From Agrobacterium vitis (GTDB lineage: Bacteria > Pseudomonadota > Alphaproteobacteria > Rhizobiales > Rhizobiaceae), in the NCBI RefSeq assembly GCF_013337045.2, contig NZ_CP118259.1, positions 1,798,001 to 1,862,000 of the forward strand: a stretch of DNA of 64,000 nt, written 5' to 3'. Under the pieces are notes generated by a model, which saw only the letters and a program-made list of their open reading frames with translations, was not told where the DNA came from and made no database searches. Position numbers and translations under genes: made by a program. Shown here piece by piece: positions 43,541 through 53,913 of the stretch (within the stretch, counting starts at the first letter, position 1; each line of letters opens with the position of its first letter).

Positions 43541-46228
43541 TTAGCGTACCACCATGCAATTTCCGCCAGCGCCGCGATACCGTTCGCAGAGCGACACGGC
43601 TTCATCCTTGCTGCCAGCCGGGATACGGACACGGTAATAGGTGCCCTTGCCCGGAATTTCGGCGGCCTTGATATCGACGCCCCGACCACCGATCACGCTG
43701 CCGAATTTAGCCGACAGGTTCTTGTAGCTTTTCTGGGCATCGGCTTCGCTTGGCAGCGAAGAGATCTGAACCAGATAACCACCGGAGCCAGCAGCCGTGC
43801 TGGCTGACGCAGGAGGTGCAGAAACAGGCGTAGCAGCTGGCATTGGCTTGGCTGCCGCCGCTGTCTGCACTGGGGAAGACGCCGGTCTGTTGCGCGGAAC
43901 CGGCATATTGGGAGCCGGAACGCCAGCACTATCCTGGGCGGCATCCGGTGCAGCCGTTGCCGTATCGGCGGAGGCCATGGCCTGTTCCACGCTCTGCGGA
44001 GCAGCAGATCCCGGCTGGGCCGCAGCTGGCTGAGGAGTACCACCTTGGGCGGTCGATGGCTGGGAAGCCGCAGGCTGCTGGGCAGGGGTTTCCTGCGCCA
44101 CCAGCGAGCCGTCCGGCCGCACAATCATGGTTTTCACCTTGCGGGGCGAAAGGCTTTGGTGGTCGCCCTGCTTGGCAGCATCGCCCGGCTGGCCATTCTG
44201 CCCCGTCTGCGCGGCATCGCCGTTCATACCGGCCCCGTTTATACCGGCATTGTCAGCCTCGGATTCCTGTTCCAACGGCAAATTGTCAGGCTCCAGCGTG
44301 CGCTGGGCGACATCCACCGGCTCTTCCTGCGAAGAGATCAGGCTCTTTTGCTGAGGCTGGTCAGGAGCCGAACCAGACACCCTGTCATAGACCGCCTTAT
44401 TCTGGTTCGGAACGGACTTGCCACCGGGATCGGCAGGCACGACCTTGACCGGCCCCTTGTCAGCCATCACCACTTTCGGTTCGCTGGAGCTGAACGTTTC
44501 GCCCCCACTGGTCTTCATCCAGGCATAGACGCCGCCACCGCCAACCAGCACGACCACCGCTGCCGCAGCCATCGCCACCCAGCGGCGCGAACCGCGCGGC
44601 TCTTCGTAATCGTCATAATCCTCGGCCTCCAGTGGAGTCGGCACAGGACCACCGGGTCTGGCACCAAAACTATGGGGACCATCGAGGCTCTTGCGAAAAT
44701 CTTCCTCCAGTGCCTTTTCGAACACGTCGAAATCATCACTGGGCATATTCTTGACCTGCTCGGCCAAGGGCGGCATGGGCGCTACCGGCGCAGCAACAGC
44801 CGCCGTGGCCGCGACCTGCGCGGCTTTTGATGGTGCAGATGCCGAACGCGGCTCTACCGTCTGATCCAGCAATGTCGCCAGTTCGGAATCGATATCGAAA
44901 TCGTAATCCTGCCGATAGGTGGCAGGCGCAGCATCCTCCACAGGCGGCAAATCGGGAACGTCCAGATGGACGACCGCTTCCAGGTGTTCGTCTTGATCGG
45001 AAATTTCGGCGGCATCAAACGGCAGCGGAACGGGTTCACTCACATGCTGCGGCCCCGTTTCAGCAATGGGCGCTGTCGCGCGAACAGGTGCAGCCTCGGC
45101 AGGACGGGACGGCTGATGCATAGCAGGACCAGCAACGGCAGCTGCGACGGGCTGCGGCTTCCTCTGCTCTGTCACCGGTGGCGCGGACTCAGCCTCCAGC
45201 TCGGATAGATCGAGTTCGATCTCTTCCAGATCGAAATCAAAATCGCCACCGAAAGGATCGGCCTCCTGCTGGGCGAGAGATGGTTCGTCCGGGATTTCTG
45301 GCTGATGGTCATGGCGTAAGGACGCTGCCTGAGGTTCGAATTGAGGCTCTTGCACCGAATAGGCCGAAGCTGCGACGGGTCGAGCTTCCACCTCTTCATT
45401 GCGCGCCAGGGCATCGAAAAAGCTCGGAACCTCCCGCGATGGCGGGGCAAGCGGTGCACCTGCGAAAACCGAATGGGCAACAGGCTGGAAAAGCGGCGGT
45501 TCACGGCGCTGGGCAAAAGCATCCTGCGTGCGCGCGGCCTGTACTGGTGATCGCGACGCTTCGGGGCTGAACCCAAAATCGAAATCCTGCTCCATCTCCG
45601 GAACATCACGCTCCGGGTGGATAACAGGGGCAGCCGCTTCAACCGGCGCAGGCTCCATCACCGGCTCATGCCGCTGGCGGGTCTGCTCTTCATGGCGAGC
45701 CGCACTGGAGCGCGAGGCACCAGCACTGACCGGATTGAAATTGGCAAGCGGCAGACGATGACGCCCATAGCCTTCGGTTGGATCGGCTCCGCCGGAACGG
45801 GCCGATGGCGGTTCTACCGCCACGTCACCAACCGACCACTCAAGTTCATCTGCAAGAGATATGTCCGACGCAGAAGAGCCGGCAGACGCAGGAGCCTCAG
45901 CACCACCGAATGATACCGGCTCGTGCGCCGATACCGCTTCATGGGAATATCCGGCCGACGGCTGGGATACGCCGACATAGGCAGGCGCATCAACGTAACC
46001 GTCAAGATCCTGAAGCAGCTCGTCCTGCAAATTGACCTGATCATGCGCTGGCGAATGCCGGTGCGGCTCGGGTGCCACAGGCGGAGTCATATTCGGAGTC
46101 ATGGGAGGGTCACGACGCGCCACCGGCGCATCGTAGCCGACGAGACGGGCCAGCTCTGCCAACGGATCGTCATCCGCAAACGCACTGCCTGCTGGATCCC
46201 TGCTATATGCAGCCTGTTTTTGCACCAT
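43541..46228 (-). CDS. Large SPOR-domain membrane protein
   Basis: 895 residues. A long acidic, Pro/Ala/Glu-rich cytoplasmic region (about 1-540), one membrane segment (about 547-567, WVAMAAAAVVVLVGGGGVYAW), a Gln/Pro/Ala-rich periplasmic linker, and a C-terminal SPOR domain (GGYLVQISSLPSEADAQKSY to GAGGNCMVVR) that should bind denuded septal glycan. It lies between argS and nagZ, the conserved alphaproteobacterial place for such a gene. Acidic motifs such as FDFDLEEIELDLSELE may be protein-binding sites. Likely a cell-division or envelope protein; precise role unknown. Confidence 0.9.
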   Translation of the reverse strand: MVQKQAAYSRDPAGSAFADDDPLAELARLVGYDAPVARRDPPMTPNMTPPVAPEPHRHSPAHDQVNLQDELLQDLDGYVDAPAYVGVSQPSAGYSHEAVSAHEPVSFGGAEAPASAGSSASDISLADELEWSVGDVAVEPPSARSGGADPTEGYGRHRLPLANFNPVSAGASRSSAARHEEQTRQRHEPVMEPAPVEAAAPVIHPERDVPEMEQDFDFGFSPEASRSPVQAARTQDAFAQRREPPLFQPVAHSVFAGAPLAPPSREVPSFFDALARNEEVEARPVAASAYSVQEPQFEPQAASLRHDHQPEIPDEPSLAQQEADPFGGDFDFDLEEIELDLSELEAESAPPVTEQRKPQPVAAAVAGPAMHQPSRPAEAAPVRATAPIAETGPQHVSEPVPLPFDAAEISDQDEHLEAVVHLDVPDLPPVEDAAPATYRQDYDFDIDSELATLLDQTVEPRSASAPSKAAQVAATAAVAAPVAPMPPLAEQVKNMPSDDFDVFEKALEEDFRKSLDGPHSFGARPGGPVPTPLEAEDYDDYEEPRGSRRWVAMAAAAVVVLVGGGGVYAWMKTSGGETFSSSEPKVVMADKGPVKVVPADPGGKSVPNQNKAVYDRVSGSAPDQPQQKSLISSQEEPVDVAQRTLEPDNLPLEQESEADNAGINGAGMNGDAAQTGQNGQPGDAAKQGDHQSLSPRKVKTMIVRPDGSLVAQETPAQQPAASQPSTAQGGTPQPAAAQPGSAAPQSVEQAMASADTATAAPDAAQDSAGVPAPNMPVPRNRPASSPVQTAAAAKPMPAATPVSAPPASASTAAGSGGYLVQISSLPSEADAQKSYKNLSAKFGSVIGGRGVDIKAAEIPGKGTYYRVRIPAGSKDEAVSLCERYRGAGGNCMVVR

Positions 46229-46296
46229 AACCCTACACTTCCACTCGCTACGCGACCATCGGCTTGCCAGCGCAATGTGGGGAATTGGTGACGATA

Positions 46297-48054
46297 CTAT
46301 CGCATCTCTTGCGGAGCATCCGTGCCGGTAATGGCCAATCCGGACTGCAACACAGAAGCGACAGCATGCACCAGCCCAAGTCTGGCAAGACTTGATTGTC
46401 GGTTTTTATCGTTAACAAATCGTAATTCCGGCTGATCCTTGCCCTTATTCCAGTGAGCATGGAACGAACTAGCCAGATCGTAAAGATAAAATGCGATGCG
46501 ATGCGGTTCCATTGACTGGGCCGAAGCTTCAATGATTCGCGGGTATTCCGCAAGCTTAGCAATCAATTGTACTTCGCTCGGCTCGGTAATACCAGCCACG
46601 GCAGCTTCCAGAATGTCAGGCGAAAGATCGATATCGCCGAAAGCTTCGCGCGCCTGACGGAAGATCGACATGCAACGGGCATGAGCATATTGCACGTAGA
46701 AGACCGGATTGTCCTTGGACTGTTCCGTCACTTTGGCAAAGTCGAAGTCCAACGGCTCGCTGCTCTTGCGGTAAAGCATCATGAAGCGCACCGAATCGCG
46801 GCCAACTTCCTCGACCACGTCGCGCAACGTCACGAAATCGCCCGACCGCTTCGACATCTTGACCGGCTCGCCATCGCGATAAAGCTTGACGAGCTGGCAG
46901 AGCAGCACCGTCAACTTGGCTTTGCCCTCGGACACAGCCTTGGCCACTGCCTCCAGCCGCTTGACATAACCGCCATGGTCGGCGCCCAGAACATAGATCA
47001 TCCGGTCGAAACCGCGATCATACTTATCCTTGAAATAGGCGACGTCGGCGGCAAAGTAGGTATAGCTGCCATCCGACTTGATCAGTGGACGGTCGATATC
47101 GTCGCCAACTTCGGTGGAGCGAAACAGCGTCTGCTCGCGATCTTCCCAATCTTCAGGCAATTGTCCCTTCGGCGGCGGCAGCGTACCGCGATAGACATGG
47201 CCCTTGAAGGTCAGATCGTTGATCGCGGTGCGGATCGCGGCAGCCCCATTGGCATGCAATTGCCGCTCGGAGTAAAACAAGTCGTGATGCACATTAAGGG
47301 CTGCGAGGTCCTCACGGATCATCACCATCATCGCATCGATGGCGCGATCCTTGACGATATCCATCCACTGCTCTTCCGGCATGTTGTGCAGACGCACGCC
47401 GTATTCCTGAGCCAGCGCCTCGCCGACCGGTATCAGATAATCGCCAGGATATAGGCCAGCCGGGATATCGCCGACAGCCTCGCCCAGCGCCTCGCGGTAG
47501 CGCAGGAAAACGGAGCGGGCCAGCACGTCGATCTGCGAGCCCGCATCGTTGATGTAATATTCCTTGGTAACGCCATAACCGGCAAATGCCAGAAGATTGG
47601 CCAGCGCATCGCCGACCACGGCACCCCGGCAATGGCCGACATGCATCGGCCCTGTCGGATTGGCCGAGACATATTCGACATTGACCTTGCGGCCAGCGCC
47701 GGTTTGCGAGCGGCCGAAATCCGTACCTTCCGCAATCACATTGGCCAGCAGCCGCTGCCAATAGGCAACGGACAGGCGGATATTCAGGAAGCCGGGACCG
47801 GCCACGGAAACCTCGGCAATATCCGCATCTTCCTTGAGCTTTTCACCGATCAGATCGGCCAGAACCCTGGGGCTGACGCCGAGCGGCTTGGCCAGAACCA
47901 TCGCTGCATTGGTTGCGGCATCGCCGTGGCTTGCATCGCGCGGCGGCTCGACTACGATCCGCTCGAACGATAGCTCACTTCGCTTTTCCTTTACAAGATC
48001 AAGGGTTTCCAGCGCAGCTTTGATTCGATTTTCGAAATCGGCGAACAGGTTCAT
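46297..48054 (-). CDS. argS: Arginyl-tRNA synthetase
   Basis: 585 residues. [18 protein letters not shown] holds the HIGH-type motif near residue 130, and [13 protein letters not shown] the KMSKS motif; the N-terminal additional domain and the C-terminal anticodon-binding domain ([21 protein letters not shown]) are complete. I chose the ATG of MNLFADF at 48054; a TTG at 48063 is open but less likely. Confidence 0.96.
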   Translation of the reverse strand: MNLFADFENRIKAALETLDLVKEKRSELSFERIVVEPPRDASHGDAATNAAMVLAKPLGVSPRVLADLIGEKLKEDADIAEVSVAGPGFLNIRLSVAYWQRLLANVIAEGTDFGRSQTGAGRKVNVEYVSANPTGPMHVGHCRGAVVGDALANLLAFAGYGVTKEYYINDAGSQIDVLARSVFLRYREALGEAVGDIPAGLYPGDYLIPVGEALAQEYGVRLHNMPEEQWMDIVKDRAIDAMMVMIREDLAALNVHHDLFYSERQLHANGAAAIRTAINDLTFKGHVYRGTLPPPKGQLPEDWEDREQTLFRSTEVGDDIDRPLIKSDGSYTYFAADVAYFKDKYDRGFDRMIYVLGADHGGYVKRLEAVAKAVSEGKAKLTVLLCQLVKLYRDGEPVKMSKRSGDFVTLRDVVEEVGRDSVRFMMLYRKSSEPLDFDFAKVTEQSKDNPVFYVQYAHARCMSIFRQAREAFGDIDLSPDILEAAVAGITEPSEVQLIAKLAEYPRIIEASAQSMEPHRIAFYLYDLASSFHAHWNKGKDQPELRFVNDKNRQSSLARLGLVHAVASVLQSGLAITGTDAPQEMR

Positions 48055-48116
48055 GAGGATCAATCCAGACAGATGCAGGTCGAGGCCAGCCCAACAGGCG
48101 GCGTTTCGCCCGCTGC

Positions 48117-49334
48117 CTAGCGCAAATCGGGTGTATGGTCAAACAGCTGCCGGTGGACACGCACCGCATAAGTGTCGGTCATCCCGGCCAGAAAATCGCC
48201 GACATGGCGGGCTTTGGCGGGCGTTTCGAGGCCTGCCGTATGCTCCACCCAATAGTCACTGCGCATCAGGGTCGGATCGGCCATATAGGCATTGAACAGA
48301 TCCGTGACGATCTGGGCGGCACCAGCGCGAATGCGCATGATATCAGGATGCCTGTAGATTTTCGAAAACAGCAGTTTCTTGATCTGCCGGTCGGTCTCGG
48401 CCATTCCTTCCGAAAAGGTAATCACGGTTTCACCCGCCTGGCGAATATCGTCAGCCGACATCGGGCGAATACGCGATAGCCGCTCCTGGGCCACCGCAAT
48501 CACATCCTCCACCATCCGGGTAATCTGACGGCGCATGATTTCATGGGTAAACCGGTCGGCCTCCAAATTTGGATAACGGTCGCGCACATCACGCATCAGA
48601 CCAGCCAAAAACGGCACATCCTCAAGCATATCAAACGTCAGATAGCCGGAGCGCAGGCCATCGTCGATGTCATGGGTGTTATAGGCAATGTCGTCGGCGA
48701 CGGCGGCGGCCTGGGCTTCCAGGCTGGCATGGCTGGCAATATCGAGATCCTGCATCTCACAATATTCTGTTATCGGCAAAGGCACCGGTCCGCGCGTCCC
48801 CTCACCGGCCGCATTCATCAGCGGCCCATTGTGCTTGACGAGGCCCTCCAGCGTTTCCCAGGTCAGGTTAAGGCCATCGAATTCGGCGTAGCGGCGCTCC
48901 AGTTTGGTAACGATCCGCAGCGATTGAGCATTGTGATCGAAGCCACCATAGGGTTCCAACAATTCGTGCAGCGCATCCTCGCCGGTATGACCGAACGGTG
49001 TGTGGCCGAAATCATGCACCAGAGCCACGCCTTCGGCCAGATCCTCATCAATGCGAAAGGCGCGGGCCAGCGCCCGAGCAATTTGCGCCACCTCGATCGT
49101 GTGGGTCAGGCGGGTGCGGTAATGGTCACTGTCGGGGCCGATGAACACCTGCGTCTTGTGCTTGAGGCGGCGAAAAGCGGTGGTATGGACGATGCGGTCA
49201 CGGTCGCGCTGGAAATCGGATCGGGTCAGGCTGCTGCCCTCCGGATAGAGCCGCCCGCGCGAATTCCAGGGATCGGCAGCAAAAATCGCCCGTTCTCCAA
49301 CACCGAATCCCAATGCATTTCTATCGATTGTCAT
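48117..49334 (-). CDS. dgt: Deoxyguanosinetriphosphate triphosphohydrolase-like protein
   Basis: 405 residues. HD-domain dNTPase: [48 protein letters not shown] with the HD pair, and [17 protein letters not shown] with the fourth metal ligand. It hydrolyses dNTPs to the nucleoside and triphosphate. Divergent from erpA; upstream of argS in the same direction with a 60-base gap. Confidence 0.94.
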   Translation of the reverse strand: MTIDRNALGFGVGERAIFAADPWNSRGRLYPEGSSLTRSDFQRDRDRIVHTTAFRRLKHKTQVFIGPDSDHYRTRLTHTIEVAQIARALARAFRIDEDLAEGVALVHDFGHTPFGHTGEDALHELLEPYGGFDHNAQSLRIVTKLERRYAEFDGLNLTWETLEGLVKHNGPLMNAAGEGTRGPVPLPITEYCEMQDLDIASHASLEAQAAAVADDIAYNTHDIDDGLRSGYLTFDMLEDVPFLAGLMRDVRDRYPNLEADRFTHEIMRRQITRMVEDVIAVAQERLSRIRPMSADDIRQAGETVITFSEGMAETDRQIKKLLFSKIYRHPDIMRIRAGAAQIVTDLFNAYMADPTLMRSDYWVEHTAGLETPAKARHVGDFLAGMTDTYAVRVHRQLFDHTPDLR

Positions 49335-49528
49335 GCCTGCTCTTCATCCTGCCCATTGACGCTCTCGCCTATGGTTCATACCTATAGGAAAATCCCGTGC
49401 AAGGCACCGGTTTCCTCTTTATAATGACCTAACTTCCTGCCAATTTTTGCTGCTTTGTAGTGAAGTTGACAGGTAAAAATAGACAAACCCCAGGTTTCTA
49501 CGGGCCTTGAACCCGTCAGGAGGCAAAA

Positions 49529-49861
49529 ATGACCACGCAGACAGTTACAGTTTCGGAAAACGCAGCCAAGCGCATCGCCAAAATCGTCTCCAGCGAACAG
49601 GACAAACACGCTCTGCGCGTCTCTGTCGAAGGCGGCGGCTGTTCCGGCTTTTCCTATAAATTCGACTTGGATCAGGGCCCGCAGGATGGCGATCTGGTGA
49701 TCGAAAGGGACGGCGCCACGCTGCTGATCGATCCGGTATCACTGGTCTACATGGCCGGGTCGGAAATCGATTTTGTTGACAATCTCATGGGCCAATCCTT
49801 CCAGATCACCAATCCCAATGCGGTGGCCAGCTGTGGCTGCGGTACCAGCTTTGCCATGTGA
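49529..49861 (+). CDS. erpA: Iron-sulfur cluster insertion protein ErpA (HesB/IscA family)
   Basis: 110 residues. LRVSVEGGGCSGFSYKFDLD carries the first Cys and the C-terminal CGCGTSFAM the other two of the A-type carrier CxnCGC pattern. It delivers Fe-S clusters to target enzymes. GGAGG lies 8 bases before the ATG. Divergent from dgt. Confidence 0.95.
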   Translation: MTTQTVTVSENAAKRIAKIVSSEQDKHALRVSVEGGGCSGFSYKFDLDQGPQDGDLVIERDGATLLIDPVSLVYMAGSEIDFVDNLMGQSFQITNPNAVASCGCGTSFAM

Positions 49862-49933
49862 GGCTTTTGTGGGTTCCGCATAATTCTCCGTGGCAAACGA
49901 TGGGCTTTCAGATAAAACTCAGGCCTGAACCTC

Positions 49934-50032
49934 GAGTTTGTCAGGTTCATACTGAACCAGAAAAACTCTCGATTACTTTGTTTTCGTTTGTCTTTTCGGG
50001 AAAACCGTATTCCACTTTTCCCTGACAAACTC
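49934..50032. repeat. Dispersed intergenic repeat, family C copy 3, bounded by 12-bp inverted repeats
   Basis: GAGTTTGTCAGG (49934-49945) and CCTGACAAACTC (50021-50032) are perfect inverted repeats that bound a 99-base element. Inside are GGTTCA tac TGAACC and GGGAAAA / TTTTCCC hairpins joined by a T/G-rich linker. It lies between erpA and xthA and ends 15 bases before the xthA start. The architecture is that of a small non-coding mobile or structured repeat. Confidence 0.75.
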
Positions 50033-50047
50033 TAGGACATCCCACCG

Positions 50048-50842
50048 ATGAAAATTGCCACCTGGAACATCAATGGCGTGAAAGCACGCCTTGCCAATCT
50101 CTGCCAATGGCTGGAAAGCTCATCTCCAGACATCGTCTGCCTCCAGGAAATCAAATCCGTCGATGAAGGCTTTCCACGCGCCGAGATCGAGGCTTTGGGT
50201 TATCATGTGGAAACCCATGGCCAGAAGGGCTTCAACGGCGTCGCGCTTCTGTCGAAAATCAGGCCGGACGAGGTCAATCGTGGCCTGCCCGGCGACGAGG
50301 CCGATGAACAGGCGCGCTTTATCGAGGGCGTATTTTCGGTGGCCGAGGGCGTATTGCGGGTCTGCTCGCTTTACCTCCCCAACGGCAATCCCTCCGACGA
50401 TCCGGTGAAATACCCCTACAAGCTGGCCTGGATGGCGCGGTTGCAACGTTTTGCAGCGGATCGGCTTGCCCTGGAAGAACCGCTTATTCTCGCAGGCGAC
50501 TATAACGTCATCCCGCATCCGCATGATTGCTTCGACCCGGCGGTCTGGGCCAATGACGCGCTTTTCCTGCCCCAAACCCGCGCCGCATTCCAGTCCCTCG
50601 AAAATCTGGGACTGACCGATGCTGTCCGTGCCACGACGGATGCAACAAAACTCTACTCATTCTGGGATTATCAGGCTGGCGCCTGGCAGAAGAACAACGG
50701 CATTCGCATCGATCACCTTCTGCTCTCGGCAGAAGCCACCGACCGACTGGTCTCGACAGAGATCGAAAAGCATGTGCGCAGCTGGGAAAAGCCCTCAGAC
50801 CATGTTCCGGTTATCGGGCATTTCAATTTCGTCGCAGCATAG
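50048..50842 (+). CDS. xthA: Exodeoxyribonuclease III
   Basis: 264 residues. IATWNINGVKARL, IVCLQEIKSVDE, LAGDYNVIPHPHDCFD, GIRIDHLLLS and SDHVPVIGHF are the catalytic motifs of the ExoIII/APE family. It cleaves abasic sites and degrades 3' ends in base-excision repair. Convergent with exoR. Confidence 0.95.
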   Translation: MKIATWNINGVKARLANLCQWLESSSPDIVCLQEIKSVDEGFPRAEIEALGYHVETHGQKGFNGVALLSKIRPDEVNRGLPGDEADEQARFIEGVFSVAEGVLRVCSLYLPNGNPSDDPVKYPYKLAWMARLQRFAADRLALEEPLILAGDYNVIPHPHDCFDPAVWANDALFLPQTRAAFQSLENLGLTDAVRATTDATKLYSFWDYQAGAWQKNNGIRIDHLLLSAEATDRLVSTEIEKHVRSWEKPSDHVPVIGHFNFVAA

Positions 50843-50885
50843 AGGGTTTCTAACGGGTTAGCCCGTTCCTAGCGGGCCAGCCCGT

Positions 50886-51701
50886 TCAGGGCTGTTCCTG
50901 CACCTGCGGCACGAGCGCCACGGCAACGCGACGATCCTTTTCATCGGCAAGCGAGAAGGCGCGCTCCTGGAGATCCTCGATCCACGGGCAATCCTTCGGC
51001 GCGCATTTATCGAGCGCCGCCGTCAGGAAGGCGAGGCCACGGGCCGCCTGCCCTTCTTCAAAAATCACATCGCCAAACAGCGCCATTGCACCGGCATGGC
51101 CGTTCTTGCGGGCAAGGTTAAGCCATTTCTTGGCCTGCTGAACGTTGCGTTTGCCGCCCTCGCCCGCCAGCAGCATTTTCGCCAGTTCGAACTGGGCTTC
51201 AGGAAAACCAAAGGCAGACGCCGCTTGAAAATAAAGCTGGCGGGCCTGGACCAGATCGGACTTCACTGGGCTGCCGGCAATGCCCTGCTGGTAATAGCTG
51301 GCAAGGGAGATCAGGGCATTGACGAAATAGACCGTGTCCTCCGACCCTGGCTCTACACCCTGGTTGGCAATTTCGGAATAGATCTTGAAGGCTTCATAAT
51401 CGTTTTTAACGACACCATCGCCATCGGCATACATATTGGCCAGCGCCCAGCGCGATCCGGTATGACCTTTTTCAGCCGCATACCGATAGGCTTCAACGGC
51501 ATCCTGTGTCTTGCCGCTCTTTTGAGCGTTGAAGCCGAACTTGAAAAGGTCGAAGGGACCGGACTCCCTGGAGACACCGGCCTTGAAGTCGAAGGCATGG
51601 GCACAGCCCGTATAAAACAGATTGCCGAGCGCCAATGACAGCAGCAGAAAGGCTGAAGACTGTCCGATTGTCCGCCCCTGATTACCGTAAACCTTAAACA
51701 T
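50886..51701 (-). CDS. exoR: Exopolysaccharide production regulator ExoR
   Basis: 271 residues. Signal peptide (LLLSLALGNLFYTGCAHAFDFKAG), then Sel1/TPR-like repeats (DAVEAYRYAAEKGHTGSRWALANMYADGDGVVKND; QARQLYFQAASAFGFPEAQFELAKMLLAGEGG) and KCAPKDCPWIEDLQE, matching ExoR of Rhizobium and Agrobacterium. There it is a periplasmic inhibitor of the ExoS(ChvG)-ChvI system that controls succinoglycan, motility and acid response. I chose ATG 51701 (GTGGAA just upstream); the frame opens at 51731. Confidence 0.93.
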   Translation of the reverse strand: MFKVYGNQGRTIGQSSAFLLLSLALGNLFYTGCAHAFDFKAGVSRESGPFDLFKFGFNAQKSGKTQDAVEAYRYAAEKGHTGSRWALANMYADGDGVVKNDYEAFKIYSEIANQGVEPGSEDTVYFVNALISLASYYQQGIAGSPVKSDLVQARQLYFQAASAFGFPEAQFELAKMLLAGEGGKRNVQQAKKWLNLARKNGHAGAMALFGDVIFEEGQAARGLAFLTAALDKCAPKDCPWIEDLQERAFSLADEKDRRVAVALVPQVQEQP

Positions 51702-52311
51702 TTCCACGACCAAAGGCCCTTCTACGCACAAGCGAAGGATTTACGACAGCGCCAGAGCCAACAACGTCCGCAGCCGGGTACAGATCCAAATCCCATAAAG
51801 AACGCAACCAGATTGAAATCCGGTAAATTATTCTTCGCGTTCTCTCGATTTTCCCCAACATAAAGTGCCTTTCGGGCGAGAAAGCGGCCTGAGACCTGAA
51901 ACTGCGGCCGGTATACTGCTCCACGCTTTTTGCTGTGCCGAATAAGTCGGAGCCTCCTGAAAAACCGAGGTTTTTCCTCCGAACCCATCTTCTTTCGACC
52001 AAGCAAGCGCAGGGATTGCACACCCGGAACTTCGCAACGATCTTGTGCTGCGCTCTCTTTGTGGCGGGAAATAGACATTTTAGCACTGAGAGGATTACGG
52101 TGGAGAGGATATGGAACATGTTGCAAATAGAGCACAGATCTACGGACGGCCCGACATCAAGCAGAGGACATATTTTGCAACATGACGTACAAGCATATGG
52201 AGTTTCTACCCATGCGCTAATGATAGACAAAGGGCGCGGTCGCTCGGTAGTGAACAACCACGCCCATTTTTATAGTTCAAAACTATCAGACCTCAAAGAT
52301 AGATCGATCGA
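51702..52311. other. Long exoR upstream region with an inverted repeat, no gene seen
   Basis: About 600 bases. It includes a long imperfect inverted repeat, CATGTTGCAAATA (52117-52129) with TATTTTGCAACATG (52171-52184), and the terminator-like hairpin at 52233-52273. Open frames on both strands (51722-52257 minus, 51935-52315 plus) have no domain character. Presumably it holds the exoR promoter. Confidence 0.55.
52233..52273 (-). terminator. Terminator-like hairpin after the FadL-type gene
   Basis: On the minus strand GGGCGTGG pairs with CCGCGCCC (one G-U wobble; 52259-52266 with 52233-52240), then TTTGTC. On the plus strand the wobble becomes a C-A mismatch but an ATTTTTA run follows, so a plus-strand use cannot be excluded. 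Confidence 0.5.
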
Positions 52312-53526
52312 TTAGAATTTGACCTTCAGGTTAGCGGACAGCGCGCTGACGACATCGTTGCCGAAAGAATAAGTGGCGTCATCCCCGTATGTTTGACCAT
52401 TGATCACAACGGTTCCTGATTTACCGCTGGTCAACAAACCAACCAGGCCGGCCAGCCGCATTTCGACATTCTTGGTCGGCGAATACATCACCGCAGCGCC
52501 CACTGCCCATGTATCGGTCTGGGTGCCATAGCCTTGCGACGTGCCACGATCCCAACTCAGGCTTAGAGCACCGCTCCACTGTTCATTAAATTTATGGCCC
52601 AGGCCGCCGACCACGGTAACACCATCGCGATAACCAAGGTCCAGCGATGTCACCGCTGTGCTGGTTCCCTTAATGTAGAATGGAATCGACTGGAACTGGC
52701 TCCAATCGGCCCATTTGACCGAGCCGAAGGCCAGCCAATCGGGTGCAATGCCGCTTTGGACTTTTAGCTCCAAAGTGTCGGGCATATTCTGCGATCCGTA
52801 GACATTGTAAGTCGAACCATTAACCTGGCTAAGATCCAGCGTACCGGTAATGTTATCGAGCTTGACTTCACTGTTATAAACCAAGCTGGCTCGGAAAGCA
52901 TATTCGGGAATTTCGTAGGCAACACCGGCCCGCCATCCCCAGCCGTCGCCCTTCAATTCCAAATGGCCAATACCATTGCCGAACGGCGTAGCTGCATCGG
53001 GCACCACAAGGCGATCCTTGAAGCCGCTGACCTCCTGGTAGAAGCCGCCACCGATCAAGCGAATCTGACCTGGACCGGCATCAAAACGATAAGAGCAAGT
53101 GAGCGCATAATTTTCGCTTTTGATCTTGGTTTCGACATTGCTGTTGGCCCCAACCCAGTTTGAGCCTGGCTTGCTGTGAGCTCCCCACGGTTCGGAATAA
53201 TCCACAAGGCAGTCGACGGCGCTCCCGATCGCGGCTTTCATACCGATGCGGGAATTCCAATAATTTTCGGTGTCGCGAACAGATGTACTACCCCCACCGG
53301 CGCCGTTCGACCCCAGGCCGTCGCTTGAATCGACATCCTTTACGTTCTTCAGCTTGCGGTCTGGCATCACATACACTGTGGAACCTTCGGCTGTGGCTGT
53401 CGAAGGATCGAACAGGAGATCGATATTGTAACCGCCCCGCTCAAGACCCCCTGCCAGGGCCGCCGTGCTGGAAAGCGTCGTCGCGACCAAAGCCAGAACG
53501 CCCCGCGTAATTTGTTTTTTTGACAT
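52312..53526 (-). CDS. FadL/OmpP1 family outer-membrane transport protein
   Basis: 404 residues. Signal peptide ending in SSTAALA-GG, then GGYNIDLLFDP, strands with alternating hydrophobic residues throughout, GWRAGVAYEIPEYAFRASLVY, and a C-terminal SALSANLKVKF ending in Phe, typical of outer-membrane barrels. FadL relatives import long-chain fatty acids or other hydrophobic compounds. GGAGGGG lies 4-10 bases before the ATG at 53526. It stands alone between two long AT-rich intergenic regions. Confidence 0.9.
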   Translation of the reverse strand: MSKKQITRGVLALVATTLSSTAALAGGLERGGYNIDLLFDPSTATAEGSTVYVMPDRKLKNVKDVDSSDGLGSNGAGGGSTSVRDTENYWNSRIGMKAAIGSAVDCLVDYSEPWGAHSKPGSNWVGANSNVETKIKSENYALTCSYRFDAGPGQIRLIGGGFYQEVSGFKDRLVVPDAATPFGNGIGHLELKGDGWGWRAGVAYEIPEYAFRASLVYNSEVKLDNITGTLDLSQVNGSTYNVYGSQNMPDTLELKVQSGIAPDWLAFGSVKWADWSQFQSIPFYIKGTSTAVTSLDLGYRDGVTVVGGLGHKFNEQWSGALSLSWDRGTSQGYGTQTDTWAVGAAVMYSPTKNVEMRLAGLVGLLTSGKSGTVVINGQTYGDDATYSFGNDVVSALSANLKVKF

Positions 53527-53861
53527 GTCCCCTCCACACATAGGAATTTTGTTGAATGAAGCCTAACCTATTAAAACTAAATGACAACTTCACGAAACAC
53601 TACTGCAGCGCACCATATGAAGGGATCGTTTTACGTAAGGTCTTATTAACGCCGCAAAATTGACAAATTGAAAGGAACGTTTTGCGTTAAACTGGGATTA
53701 TCCCCGAGTTTACGGAATAATATTTTACATTTCTTCACAACCGTTGCGAAACAGCAACGCAGCCTCTATTCATCATTCCTAAGATTTCAACGGTATTTTT
53801 TGCAGCGCAAAAACAGCATTCCGCTGGAAAACCACAGGGCAGGAATGGGCTTGTCAGGGAT

Positions 53862-53896
53862 AAAAAAATACCCGAGGGCGCTTGCACCTTCGGGTC
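53862..53896 (-). terminator. Rho-independent terminator of valS
   Basis: On the minus strand ACCCGA pairs with TCGGGT (53890-53895 with 53870-53875) with more pairing inside, followed by ATTTTTTTATCC. It lies beyond the family C hairpin, about 110 bases after valS. Confidence 0.85.
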
Positions 53897-53913
53897 CCGA
53901 TCACAATGGAAGC

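Noticed and set aside
50852..50887. Tandem hairpins AACGGG/CCCGTT between xthA and exoR as a terminator
   Set aside because: The stems are short and no T-run follows on either strand; not strong enough to call.
51722..52257. Minus-strand frames of 137-187 codons upstream of exoR
   Set aside because: Rich in Arg, Cys and Ser without domain or ribosome-binding support; the region looks non-coding.
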